Source: Acanthaster planci (taxonomy: Eukaryota; Echinodermata; Asteroidea; Valvatida; Acanthasteridae). From it: DNA of 64,000 bases. The stretch is taken from positions 414,320-478,319 of the forward strand of contig NW_019091396.1 of assembly GCF_001949145.1 (NCBI RefSeq), written 5' to 3'. A model generated the notes under the pieces. The model saw nothing but the letters and a program-made list of their open reading frames with translations. It did not search any database and was not told where the DNA came from. The translations under genes were made by a program, and so were the position numbers. How positions within the stretch are numbered: position 1 is the stretch's first letter; every line of letters starts with the position of its first letter. Shown here piece after piece: positions 45,847 through 57,660 of the stretch.

Positions 45847-48800
45847 ATGGCTTTAGTGAAGCTGCTGGACGCTTACTTTGGAAGTGACTGGAACACACAG
45901 GTCACTCACCAGGAATTCCAGATGGCTTTTCCAGAGGAGACTCAGGTAAGTTTTTGGGTGCTGCTGTAAGGTTGAACGGGAGGGTATTTGAAGGGAACAG
46001 CGATGGATGCGCGCGATGGGGGTGCAAATTAAAGCGCAGTTATAATAGGCATATTGCTGTAGTGGTTTGCACGGGACGCCTAGACCAAGCCTTAAAAATT
46101 GAAGTAACGTAAAAAGTGACTACCGCAGAGATTTCTTAAATTTTGTTTTACTGAAGCAGTCTACATGTATTTATTTATTTATTGACGCAGATGTTTTTTG
46201 GCAAACTTTTCAACACATTTGACGAGAATGGAACTGGGGTAGCCAGTTTTGAAGACTTGAGAGAGAAACTACGCCGTGTAGACTCTCTATCAGACTTAGC
46301 CAAGCTTCGCTTCATGCTGGAACTACAAGATGATAATGGTAAGAGATAATTAATGGCTTGCTCTCGCTCAGAGTGGAACAAAAGAGGGCGCGTTTGTAAA
46401 TGATAATGGCGGTCCTAATGGTACCAAGTACCAACCATTGAGTCACCATAAATGTGCGTGCAAGTTCATTCGCATTTGACGCTGAGTATACGCACAACGA
46501 ATTTATTCTGGAATGTATGGTCTTTGCACACACGTAGAACATGTGCAAAAACCCGGTTGTAATCATCTGTCTTTCTTTCGCCGATTGGGGGTGCACTTCA
46601 GCTAGCGGATATTTTGTCATGGGCAAGATTTTGAATGCTTCTTTAGCTCAATTTATTAAAAAAAACAACCTTTCCTTTGAATATTTAATCGACATCAATC
46701 TTGGGCACAGAATGAAACTTGAAATGAAAAACTTTTTTCATGGCAGGAAGCGGACTTATAACTTTGGAAATCCTAAAGATATCTCTTCAAATATGGACTT
46801 TGTCAGAGGGACAGACCGATCATGTCCGGGAGCATATAGACTTCATCCTGGGAGCACTGCGGCCCTCGATAGTCCTTGATGATGAAGACGGACTTGCGGG
46901 GATTGACGAGATTTTGCGAGAGGTGGAAGAGAGCAGAATTTTAGCTCTGCTGACCAGGTGATCATTATTTTTGATACAGCGCTGAAACCTCGCTCCTGAC
47001 TCGGCGCATTTCCGATTCTTACCCATTGGCAATTCATTTTATCACTTATTCATTTTATTGGTTATTGTTGTTCATTCGGGCATCTAAATTATTTAGTTAT
47101 TTCTTATAGGTTTCAAACAGGCGCGTGTATCTCCCTTTAGTTTCACTTAATAAGTCATTTTTTGAACACAAACTGAACCTGGTCTATTTATTTGTAAACT
47201 AAGGGGCTCTGGAAGTGCCATCCGACTTGTTGAGATCCCGAAATGTTTTTCTTGGGATGACGACATAATAAAGGCAAGATGTCGACATCCTGAGATAATT
47301 TATCACGGGCTGACAATACATGTATCGTAAAAGTCGGATGATGTCATCCTCAGATAATTTATCATGGGACGAAGACATCGTAAAAGTGGAATAACGACAT
47401 CCTGAGATAACTTATCATGGGATGATGACATCGTGAAAGTTGGATGATGACATCCTCAGATAATGACGATAATCATTATCTCAGGATGTCGTCATCCCAT
47501 GCTCAAGTATTACAAGATATCGTCATCCAGTTGTTACGATGTCATCTTCCCATGATAAATTATTGTAGGATGTCCCATCCAACTTTTACGATGTCGTCAT
47601 CCCGTGATAAGTTATCTCAGGATATTGACATCCAATTTTTACCGTGTTGTCATTCTGTGATAAATCATCTCAGGATGTCGACATCCCGCCTGTATGATGT
47701 CTTCATCCCGAGAAAAAAATAAGTCAGGATCTCAGCAAGTCGGATGGCACTTCCAGAGCTCCGTAGTAAATAGTAACCTTTGTACTTTGCTTCATTTTCA
47801 GGGTTGAAGCACACTCGTCTGGTTCTCCCAAGTCCAACGCCCTAACGCCGCATCTGCCAATCGTAACGAATATTTTTTCCAGGCGGTACCTTCAATACAA
47901 TCGTCGCAAAGTAATCTTCTGTGTTACGTGTTTGTTGATAAACTTGGCGCTCGTTTCAAGAGGCGTGAGCATCTACGAGAACCATTCCTACCTTCTGGTA
48001 ATAGGTGAATTATTGTATGTGTGATATGTTTGGGTCGGCATAACTGCCGGAAATATTGGAACAAGTTTATCAATTTTAAGGTTAATGATTTTTAAAACAG
48101 AAAAATTTGTGCCCCCTATTTTCGCAGAAAAGAAAAAGAACATGTTTAAAAATTATTTTCCGTTGCCTGTTTCGGAGAAATGAAATCAAAATTATGTTGC
48201 TATTTCTAGTTCCTGTGCGCTTCGATCGGAATGGTGTCGATTGTTTATTTCTTTCGCTCCGGTGTAATCACCATGCGGCAGAAAATTTACTGGACTAATT
48301 TAAACCCTCAAGCTTTCAAGCTTGAAGACTTTTTGAATGCGTACCACCGCAAAATGTTCATACTAAACCAGCACTGGAAACTTCATTTGGGTCTGATATT
48401 TGACCCCAAAGTTAGCTTTTCAATGTATCTTCTACGTCAACATCTTTAAAGAAAATGCGTTATGCAGTATAATTCGTCGGGTTACTTCAGACAAGTGCTT
48501 CGAAACTGTGGCTTCAATAGTCTTTCTGGCACATTGTGATCTTTTCTTGAAGAAATTTGAAGAAGCCTAATAATAATGGAGTTGGTTTGGGACACAAATT
48601 GACCTTTTTTATGGTCAATAATGTGCCTCAACCAACAATCTCTTATTTATCCTTATGTGGAAACGGTTAGCAAAGGTGTTTGCAAAGGTTGGCTATTTGA
48701 ATGAAAAGATTGTCCAATGTATGAAAAATATTAGAGTTTATTTTGACCGGAGTGATTGATGTATTGCAAGCGACTATACGTTGTTTAATCGTAGGATGTA

Positions 48801-51800
48801 AGAGACAGTGTCCGTAACGACTCGTTCACTCGTGTTTGGACGGGAAGTGTTTGATTTGGACCGACACTTTGCAAGATTAACAATAAAAATGGACAAGAAA
48901 TGACGGGTGGATTTTGGGTAAAACTTTGTAAATAATTGAAGCGACTGAATCGTACCCTGCTATCAGCAAAATTTGTTGTCTCATTTGAATTCAGCATATC
49001 AAAATCGGTACAAAACAACTTATTCAATCTCCGAAGCAGACAACTTTTACTGGCCAGCGATATTGAGCCAATTTGCGCGCTATAAACTTCTCGTCAGCGC
49101 ACGACACGCCATATTAATGTAAAACGGATTAAAACCATGTAACTCTTAATGTAGCTGTAAAGAAATTTTAGCCGGTCATTTTACAGGGACACTTGCAAGA
49201 AATGCCTTTGCTATAGCGCTGGGAGCCATTGCTTTGAACCGCCAAGAGCCCATGACTACGATCGACGCTGACGTGCAAGGCACATGCAGGACTGGTCAAC
49301 TGATTCAATGTGCCAGATGCATCGTGGGTCACAGAGCTGTTTCCTTGCTCGATGAAAAAAACGGATGTTGTAGTTCACAACCGTAATAAAATCAAGCCAA
49401 AAAAAATTTACACTCCTCAGAATATGGGTCGTCCAAACAATACTTGTTGTTTACTTTCTGTTTAGTTTTTTGTAAGTGTTTGTTTTTTTTACCGTGAGTC
49501 AGTAACACATCAAGAAGGCTGAAATGCAGAATATAGAGTTGCATTCAAGCACATACATCTGAAAAAATTTCTTCATATTTCTACACATAACTAACACTTA
49601 GTTTTGAGGTTTGAATCTGGTACATTTATTTGTCATATTTCGATTTCCCCAGACACGGCATTTTATTTTGTAAGATACCTCTGGTGCACGCAGAATACAA
49701 CTTTAATAAACCGAAACTCTAGCTTTCAGGTATGAGTATTCGATAAACTCAAACATCTAAGATGGGAAGGTGCCCTTCGCGTCGCAGCTATATTTCACCA
49801 AGGCTAATCGTTGAAATTCAAAGAAACTAGAGCGCCTCTGTGACAGATACCAAAGTTTTTGCGAGTGTTTTCCTCTCTCCTGGGCGCTTGATTGTCTCTT
49901 GATTGAAAACTCATTCATTTAAAGAAAAGTAGAGGAAAAAACAGAGCATGAAATACGCATTTTCTACTTTTTTCGTGACCGCTATTACAACTGTTATGGA
50001 ATATTTTTCTTCGCTATAATGAGGCAAACCGAGGTAAAGTGGTCTTTTTTCTTGTTTTCATTTTTGTAATTCACAATTTGGAGGGTTTTGTGAGGGAAGA
50101 AAGGCTAATAAATCCTACAAAAACAGGTTGGACAATCAAATATCTTAATAAAATTCATTCACTTGTATAGAAGGCTTGAGAGACAGCTATTGTCCCGCAT
50201 GCCTGTCAATGCAAATGCCAAGGAAGAACAAGCACTTTTAAAACCACTTGACGCTGGATGATGTGTAAGCACACATAACTTTCCTTATTTGCTCCACGGA
50301 GGACGTGTAAACTCGTTTAAATTTTTCTTTTTTTTCATTTCCGCAAGGTTGAAGACTTAAGGGTAAAAAAAGTCCCCAGCAGCCCTTTGACGTAAGAAAA
50401 TTCGATTTAACTTGGTGGACCGCTCCACTGGAGGACAGCCAGTTTCAGAACAGTGCGAGCGGGGTGGATAATCCCAGGATAATAGACTGGAAATGGAGGT
50501 CGAATTTCACTGTCTAGACGGTCAGTGTACCATTGTTAGGAAGTTAGCTGGTCAATACCAGAAGAAAATTGGATTTCTGGTACACTCCATTAAACTGAGG
50601 CTGTACAAATTCTAATGAGGCGGTACGTTAGTGCGAGTGTATTGATATCCTAACTTCAACGGCCTTGTAAACTGTGGAGCAAATGTAAGCATGGGTATCT
50701 ATTGGCACAAATTTGTCAAATTAACGAAGAACCAGGTGACCCGATTCTACTGAACTCATTATCGATCAACAAGCACACAAAGGAAAAACAATTACGAAAT
50801 CTTTCAAAACGATCAAGCACTTATAAAAGCACTGTGCGTTGAACACAACACTTTAAAAACCTTGTAAAATTACAGGCTTAACACTTGAAGCACTGTGTTT
50901 TTATTTGTCTGTTATCGAATTGTTTCTGTTTTCTCCAATATCTTTCTTTTACAATTAAATCGTAAAGCAATAGCATGAAATAACCCTGATGATTATTGTA
51001 GGAGTGCCTAACGGAGGTATTTCATTCTTCTATACTAAAGGCACGACTAGAAACAACGTTATCTAACTTCGCTCACCTTTGTTCTCTTATTGTTGATTGG
51101 GCTCAATCCAGCTCTCTTTAACTCCCTCATTTTTGCTCTTATTATTGCTCAATCTTGCTCTTTCGTTTTATTCCTGTCGCTGGTAATTTGGAGATTAACC
51201 ATTAAAGTTCAGCATCACTGTGGCTTCAAAAGTCAAACCCCATAATTGTCAACAATGTGACAGCATGTCCCTTTCAACAATCTAATCAGTTTCAAGGGTT
51301 GTACCGCTTTAAGAAATCCAAATACTTCTCGTATTGATTGGATTAGCTTCCTCACAATAGCACCCCGACCATTAAGCCCAGGGATTATCTGTCTCAAACC
51401 TGTACGTCCTGCGCTGGCCATTTTACTGTTGTTTTCAATCCATTCCTCACTCAGGTCAAACTATAATATTTTCTATAATTTGTGTAATCTTTCCAATTCA
51501 GACGATCAACCTGTGTGCCAACTTATTTTACGCTAGACTCTTCCATATTCGCTCTCATCCGTACAAAGGTCAAAGAGTGTCTGAACTTGTAACCCCAACC
51601 TTCCACACAATTCCACACAAATTTCTGTTCAGATTAATGCCACCTCTTCATATTTCTTTAGAAATATCAAAATGTATCAGAAAGACTGGCCACGCTGATA
51701 AGTTGAGTTATTGTACCGCATCGAGTTTAAAATATAGTTTAACGAAGTCTATTTCTATATCAAATTTCAGCAAGATCGAGTGGCGCTTGTTTGCATTTCA

Positions 51801-54800
51801 ACACAGTTCTCTGCATCGTCTTGATGTTAAGGCACAGTTTGACACACTTACAGACCACCAGAATGGCCAAATACCTCCCCGTTGACAAGCATATTCTCCT
51901 GCACAAATTGGTCGGGTTGGTAATCGTCGCGTTGTCTCTCGTACACACAACGTGTCACGTCCTCAATGCAGGTAAAACATCTCCCAGCACAAGCAAAACC
52001 ATGAATATTTTAATAGACCCTGGGAAAACTATTGACATTTCCTGGGATGATAAGGTTGGAGGGGAGGTTAACCGAAGACAACAAAATATTGATCGCCACT
52101 TAGGGTCATGCAGAAGGGTAAAATGAGGAAAGTTAAGACTCCTGATGGTTCAATCAAATTAAAAGTTTGCGCCCCCCAACACCCCCGTCAATAAATACTG
52201 GTTCCACATGGATCTCAAACAAACTATTGACAGGAAATTCAATAAATTAATGCACATTAGTAATTTTTCCAAAGATACTATTAGATTTCTGTGGGTCACA
52301 TCTAACTAATTTTTACTAACTGGTATCCAGCTTTTTGGTCTAATATTTTAAATTTGGTTATAACATATTTGGTTGGACATACCCTAACCCCTAAGGTTTA
52401 TAGTTTACAACATCGATGGATCTAGCAGGGCCAATAATTGTGGGCAATTCGGTTTAATGTACATGTTTGCGCAAATTGATTTGTTCCCTTAAAGCAAAAA
52501 GCTGCAGCTGACCAGTGAACTTTTTTTTCATTTAGCTACAATTTGCAGAAACTCGACGGTATCACTGCCTCGCTATCTCTTCACAACAAAATCCGGCGTG
52601 GGTGACTTCTATGGTACTGCCTACCCGATGGGCTGGCTGCTTCTGGGCATCGTGAGCGCGATGTCAGTGTCGTCGGTCGTCTGTGTGCGGCGAAAGCATT
52701 TTCAGGTCATCTTGCCAGCTTTTTTGTCACAGAGCGTCAACTGAAATACAAACGCTGGTGTTCAGGCCAGCCACTATGGTGTCCTATCTACGACACACAT
52801 TTCTGCCCCTCTCTGGCCTCTTCCAGCGCGACGCAACCACACGACGCGACGGCACGTCCTTTCCTTGTTGCGTTTGTTTGTGCCTAATAAACGTCGCTCC
52901 CTCCGTAACCCGTCCCGTCGCACCGTCGTGCGTTGCGTCGCGTATTACGTCGCCTGATGCACGACACTACGCACGACGCGACATGCCGTGTTCTGTCGCC
53001 CTTGGCTTCGTGGTGTTCATAGAGGGTGCCTTTACTGGTTTTTTTGTGGGGAAAAATCCTGACGGTTCCGACATCCTTATTTTTATTTGCTGGTGTTTTT
53101 TTGGGGGGGGGGTTGGTGCTAATACCGAATACCTTCTTTCCTACTCATCCATTTTTTGTTTAAAAAAAATGAAAAGCCCATAAACTTCGCAAACATTTCC
53201 GTCTGACCTTTTAGGCCTTCTACACTGCTCATCATCTCTACATTGTCTTCTTAATTGGTCTGCTCCTCCACGCCGCCAACTTCTGGAAGTGGCTCCTCCT
53301 ACCTGGCCTGGTGCTCGTCATCGAGAAGACCTGGTGCTCTAATGTGTCCAAATGTCTACTTTACCACAAATCACGCGTGATGGAAGTTTCTTCCCTCCCG
53401 AACGGAGTGAGTATATTAAAAATGGTCGACAGTGCTTAGGCCTTAGGCTGACGTCATTATCGCTGCATATTCCCAAAAAGCGTTACTGCAGATTTTCCAA
53501 GACTAAAACTCGTTGTTTTTCTACAAGACACTACATAGTCGTATTTCCATTCCCACGCCCCAACACACACAAGACCTGGATACGCTACTTAACTTAGGGT
53601 ATCATAGATCAGTTGGACTTCCGTAGCTTCCACACAGGCCTGTAGTAGCACGATATCCAACTACGCATAATGCATCTTATAATATTGGTTCGCAGGGAAG
53701 CCAACATCGAGATGGATCAATGTTTTTCTATTTCTTGTCGGAACACAGTCAGTCACTTTTGCCTGTCAAACTAATCCGTCCAAATCTCCCAGGCATCTCA
53801 CGCGTCATCCATCAATCAAAAAGTTTTAACTGGCTATATTCTTACAAGATGCATGATCTGTTCTAAATTATTGAAGGTGATGAAACTTACCATAAGTCGA
53901 CCGAAGCGACTTCAGTTCCACGCTGGAGACTACGTGTACTTTTCGTTGCCAGCAGTTTCACGATTCGAGTGGCATCCGTTCACCATCTCCAGCCCACCGG
54001 AAGATAGAGGTCGACCAAAACTTTTCACTTTTGAACGATTTTTGGGAATTTTATTACTACATTGTAGCCTACGTTTGTGTAATCACTGTTGTGTATTCAT
54101 GTTATTAATTCCAAACAGTTCGTAGTTTTGAATTAATGTATGGTTGAACTAAGAAACTTACTGTATTGCCTTGTTGAATCTTGCTGATGTGGTTTGAACG
54201 TCACTGCCAGTTAAGTTTTTGGGGGTTCCATGGGTTGTTTGCACGAGCAGTGATGGTGCACCTTACATGATACTAGAGGTGCAACTGTACCTCTTTTGTA
54301 AATTCATTTTTGAAGATCAAACTAGTCATTATCCCTTTCTAGAAACTCTCACCTGTCACGTGCGAACCTCTGGCGACTGGACGAGGCGTCTAGCCAAACT
54401 GTTCATTCCATCGCCAACTCCAGAGGTTCAGAAAGGCCAAAGTACAGAACAACAGCAGGAAGCACAAGACAAAGCTCCCAGCGACTTGGAAAGAGACAAT
54501 CCTGCTTTCGAAATTGACGTAGAAGAAGTGGAAATAAGCATCGAAGAAGATGGAAAGGAAGGAACGGACAAGGCATCGTCATCTGATGTAAAAATTACGG
54601 TAAGGAGACTTAATGTCTCAACAATAAATGTGCTAACTAAAAGTCATTAATGCGAATGGAATAGAGAAGATTTGGATAAACAAAGAAATTGACCGTAGTC
54701 GATTTGGAAACTCACGAAGCAGCCATACGTAAACGTGTACAGTTTATTTATGGATATTAAATACGTGACAAACTAGCGGGAGTTCCGTAATGTAAAAACA

Positions 54801-57114
54801 GGTACATTTTTCTGAGCTGTAACACAAAAGTTAGCATATCAAATATGTTTTGGTGTAATTTTGTTTCAAACACGAAATTGCAAATTGTGCCTCCTTTGAC
54901 CCAAAGCCCGAACACTCCAATGACTTACTCCGACTCATTCATCGCGGTTTTTCACGGAGGTTTTGACGACAGCGGAATGCTGCGCAAGCGCTCCATAACT
55001 CCTTTCAAGTTCGTTCGACGAGTTATTATGTGGGATTATGTTTTACCTACACAGCCAAGCGTGTACATAGATGGTCCCTACGGTACGGCAACACGTCGAC
55101 TTTATGACGCAGATCGCGTGATTCTCATAGCAACAGGAATCGGTGTGACACCCTACGCCTCAGTGTTGCAAAGTATTGTCGACCATAGCACTGTCGATCT
55201 GCATTCACAACTGAAAAAGGTAAAGAATATTGGCCTCCTTTTTTTCTACCTTCTTATACCTTCTGTTTCATATACCTTGTTTTATTGTTGCTGTTTTAAT
55301 CCGTATTTTGGGCCTTTTGGGCGTTTAGGACCTATTCTAATGCGAATTTCGATATTCGTGACCAAAACCGCGATGTCATCAGAGACAGAAAATAATGTAG
55401 GTCTACTGTGCACAAAAAATACTGCTGTAATTTTTCATATTTACTGTCGTAAATTTCCGTTTCTTTGTAATTTACTGCAGGGGAAATAATGGCAGAGAGT
55501 GGGCAAGCAACCTTTTCTCAGAAATATTTTCGAATAGCAAATTTGGGGTTCAAAATCAGAACATGAAAACTTACAAACTGAACAGTGTCTCCCATGATTT
55601 GCATCACAACAGTTCTTCACTTGGCCGGAAAACCTTGGACAATTCATAATATTTGAAAAGCGCACTTTTAAATGCACTTCATCTTAACAGAACTTCAAAC
55701 AGTTGTCATGCATTGAAGAGAAAAATAATGATGCATGAAAAGGGAGGTTAAGAAAAAAAACACAATCACATGGGTCTTCTATTATACATACTTTCAATTC
55801 TTTGTCATTGTTGACGAAGATGTAAAGTACATGTTTTCCCCTGCTAAAAAGGTCATTTGAAAAGAAAAAAAAAGAGAACTTTACAACCTGTAACGAAAGT
55901 GCCCTCGGTGTGCCATCAAAACCTCTTTTGCCTGGAGTACGTGTTGCTTCTTACTGCACTAACATAATAGTTACAAGAGCTTAGATGTTATATTTCAGGT
56001 CATTTCACAAGTATTCAAGTAACAAAGGCGAGTATCAAAGTAATGCCTTTGTCATCATAAGTTTCCAATAGTTGGGCCGGATCCAACAATACGAGCTCAT
56101 TCTACTATTTACATTTCAATTCTGTTACAGTTTGCACGAGAAATACCAAATTTAGTTCGCTGTTTTGATGTATCAACTTTTGGGGCATCCTGGAGAAAAT
56201 GGACTACATGCGGTTGAAAACTGTTGAGAGTTCTCTGTGATTCTCTTGTTAAAAACCTTTCAATCAGAAATTTCTCTGGCGACGTATGGCTCATTATTGT
56301 TAGGTTCGGTCAGATTTTGGAGATGAAAATTCTCATTCGATTATTATTCATGCACTTGATTAAAGCTCTTTCCAACTACTTGGCGGATTTCAAATAACAC
56401 AATTCGAGTTTACGTCGTTGTCACCGTAACTGCTTAGAATAATTGGAAGTTTGTGTCGATTGACGTGCGTCTTTGTGGTTCTCAGGTTGACTTGATCTGG
56501 ATCAACAGAGATCTACGGAACCTGCAGTGGTTCGAATCTCTACTTTCAGGCGTCAAGGCACGACAGGCAGGCCATGGTGGTCCTGACAACGGTCCTGACG
56601 TTGATATACATTTGTATGTGACCTCCGACCCCGTCAAGTATGGAACTGACCCAAGACCCGGTGTGGTGTATGGAAGACCCGATTGGATAAAGGTAACGAC
56701 AATATTTTGGAGGACTTTAACTAAATTAAGTGAATACAATATAACTAACCATAAATTTGTCCCTTGCAGAAAAGTAATTTTTTATGTTGATACAATCGAC
56801 TTTTTATCATTTCCATTTTCTGGGATTCATGGGCTAATCCATAATCAATGAAATAAATAAAAAAAATCATTTTAAAGGTGGGCAACCAAACTTGCACTGT
56901 CACATATCAAAATGATGTAGTTTTGTGCTATTTTTTCAGATTATCTTCCTTAATTTCATCTTCCTTATTTTCCCGTCCACAGTTGTTCCAACGATTCAAG
57001 GAGGAAGACTTCCCCAAAACGAAGGTGTTTTTCTGTGGACCCACCTCGCTCGCAAAGGTTCTGAAAAGACGCTCCATTGAGAATAACTTCTTATTTCGAA
57101 AAGAATTTTTTTGA
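45847..57114 (+). CDS. NOX5: NADPH oxidase 5-type, EF-hand superoxide-generating oxidase (705 aa)
   Basis: Exons: 45847-45945, 46191-46338, 46747-46957, 47802-48004, 51771-51971, 52536-52705, 53215-53406, 53877-54009, 54343-54599, 55055-55219, 56486-56692, 56983-57114. All have GT/AG borders, all junction phases agree and the model ends at TGA. The enzyme passes electrons from NADPH through FAD and two hemes across the membrane to oxygen. Residues 1-150 are an EF-hand region, with a fair loop DENGTGVASFED in exon 2. Heme-ligand pairs are H265/H279 (HKLVG..SLVH) and H350/H363 (HHLYIV..LLLH). FAD motif HPFTIS is at 441-446. NADPH motifs are DGPYG (544-548), GIGVTP (566-571) and FFCGP (678-682), and the C-terminus ends FF. 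Length is close to human NOX5. Residues about 480-535 are an acidic linker. Only this NOX subfamily combines N-terminal EF-hands with a bare oxidase core and no peroxidase domain. Confidence 0.93.
46372..46605 (+). repeat. Interspersed repeat, family 1, copy 2 (NOX5 intron 2)
   Basis: Partner of 15120-15345, same orientation. It lies wholly between exons 2 and 3 of the oxidase. Confidence 0.65.
47200..47764. mobile_element. Fold-back element of about 565 bp with mirrored subrepeats (NOX5 intron 3)
   Basis: The left tip GGGCTCTGGAAGTGCCATCC (from 47204) is inverted at the right tip (GGATGGCACTTCCAGAGCTCC, ending near 47762). Each arm of about 260-270 bp is built of roughly four 50-55 bp units containing GACATCCTGAGATAATTTAT and GGGATGA(C/T)GACATCGTAAAA. 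The apex is near 47465. There is no open frame. RNA across it would form a very long hairpin. Confidence 0.85.
48005..51770 (+). other. Large intron 4 of the NOX5-type gene
   Basis: The donor at 48005 (ATAG|GTGAAT) pairs with the acceptor at 51770 (AAATTTCAG). The join yields VIARSSGACLHFN, which matches the expected end-of-TM1/start-of-TM2 sequence of the family. An AG-flanked open stretch at about 49187-49384 is in a usable phase but would insert unmatched sequence into the membrane core, so I left it out. Otherwise AT-rich, with no gene seen. Confidence 0.6.
52829..52985. repeat. CpG-dense repetitive patch in NOX5 intron 6
   Basis: Repeated CGACGCGAC-like words occur in both orientations (for example ACACGACGCGACGG and CGTTGCGTCGCG), giving partial self-complementarity. 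It contrasts sharply with the AT-rich intron around it and looks like a small, CpG-rich inserted repeat. Confidence 0.5.
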
Positions 57115-57201
57115 TGACTTTTCTCTTTGCGTTTAGTCAGGATCAGCATTCGTGGGCTTATCCAGAGTTTTTCAATTGCGCGATATTATGGACCCCCTCA
57201 G

Positions 57202-57207
57202 AATAAA
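57202..57207 (+). terminator. Candidate polyadenylation signal of the NOX5-type gene
   Basis: AATAAA lies 88 bp after the stop codon. It is the first canonical hexamer downstream. The cleavage site cannot be fixed from sequence. Confidence 0.45.
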
Positions 57208-57506
57208 TAATTCGCTTCAATCTGCTCATTACTTCAAAGCAGCGTAAACGTTAAACTGATTGATTGATGCCATATGATGCAACACACGACGAGTTCCAGT
57301 TTTTGCTTTTTCGGCTTATGGGGGCCGGTACTCTACCACCCGCTGCTAACGGCCAACATTTGGGGATCGAATTGCAACATAAGGGCTACAAGAGGGCGCT
57401 GGACTTTTTTGCGGGGGGGAGGCGGAAACAAAATGTTAAAAAAAATTCTAATTGGTGATTCTTTTCCACAGAAAGCAAATACTCTGTATATAGACTGATT
57501 CAATTT

Positions 57507-57660
57507 GGCGCAGTAACTGCGGTGGCACCTCACTCACATGTACATTCATCAGTTTGACGTGCGCGTGCATTTGGCAAATCACGACACCTTTATGGTCGAA
57601 GAGGCATGTAACGCACGCGTACCACCTGTCCACGAGCGTTGTACCGTACCACCACAATTA
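57507..57660. repeat. Interspersed repeat, family 2, copy 2
   Basis: Partner of 34163-34318, sharing the ATGTAACGC, CCACCTGTCCACGAGCGT and CpG-rich blocks in the same orientation. The ends GGTGGCAC and GTACCACCAC are partly complementary. Confidence 0.6.

Noticed and set aside
49187-49384. Candidate extra exon of the oxidase (reads GTLARNAFAIALGAIALN)
   Set aside because: Phase fits, but joining 48004 directly to 51771 restores the conserved ARSSGACLHFN segment, and the extra sequence has no family match or good donor.
54845-55054. In-frame extension upstream of NOX5 exon 10 with basic residues (MLRKRSITPFKFVRR)
   Set aside because: No acceptor in this stretch gives the required phase, and the acceptor at 55054 (TTTTACCTACACAG) joins cleanly.
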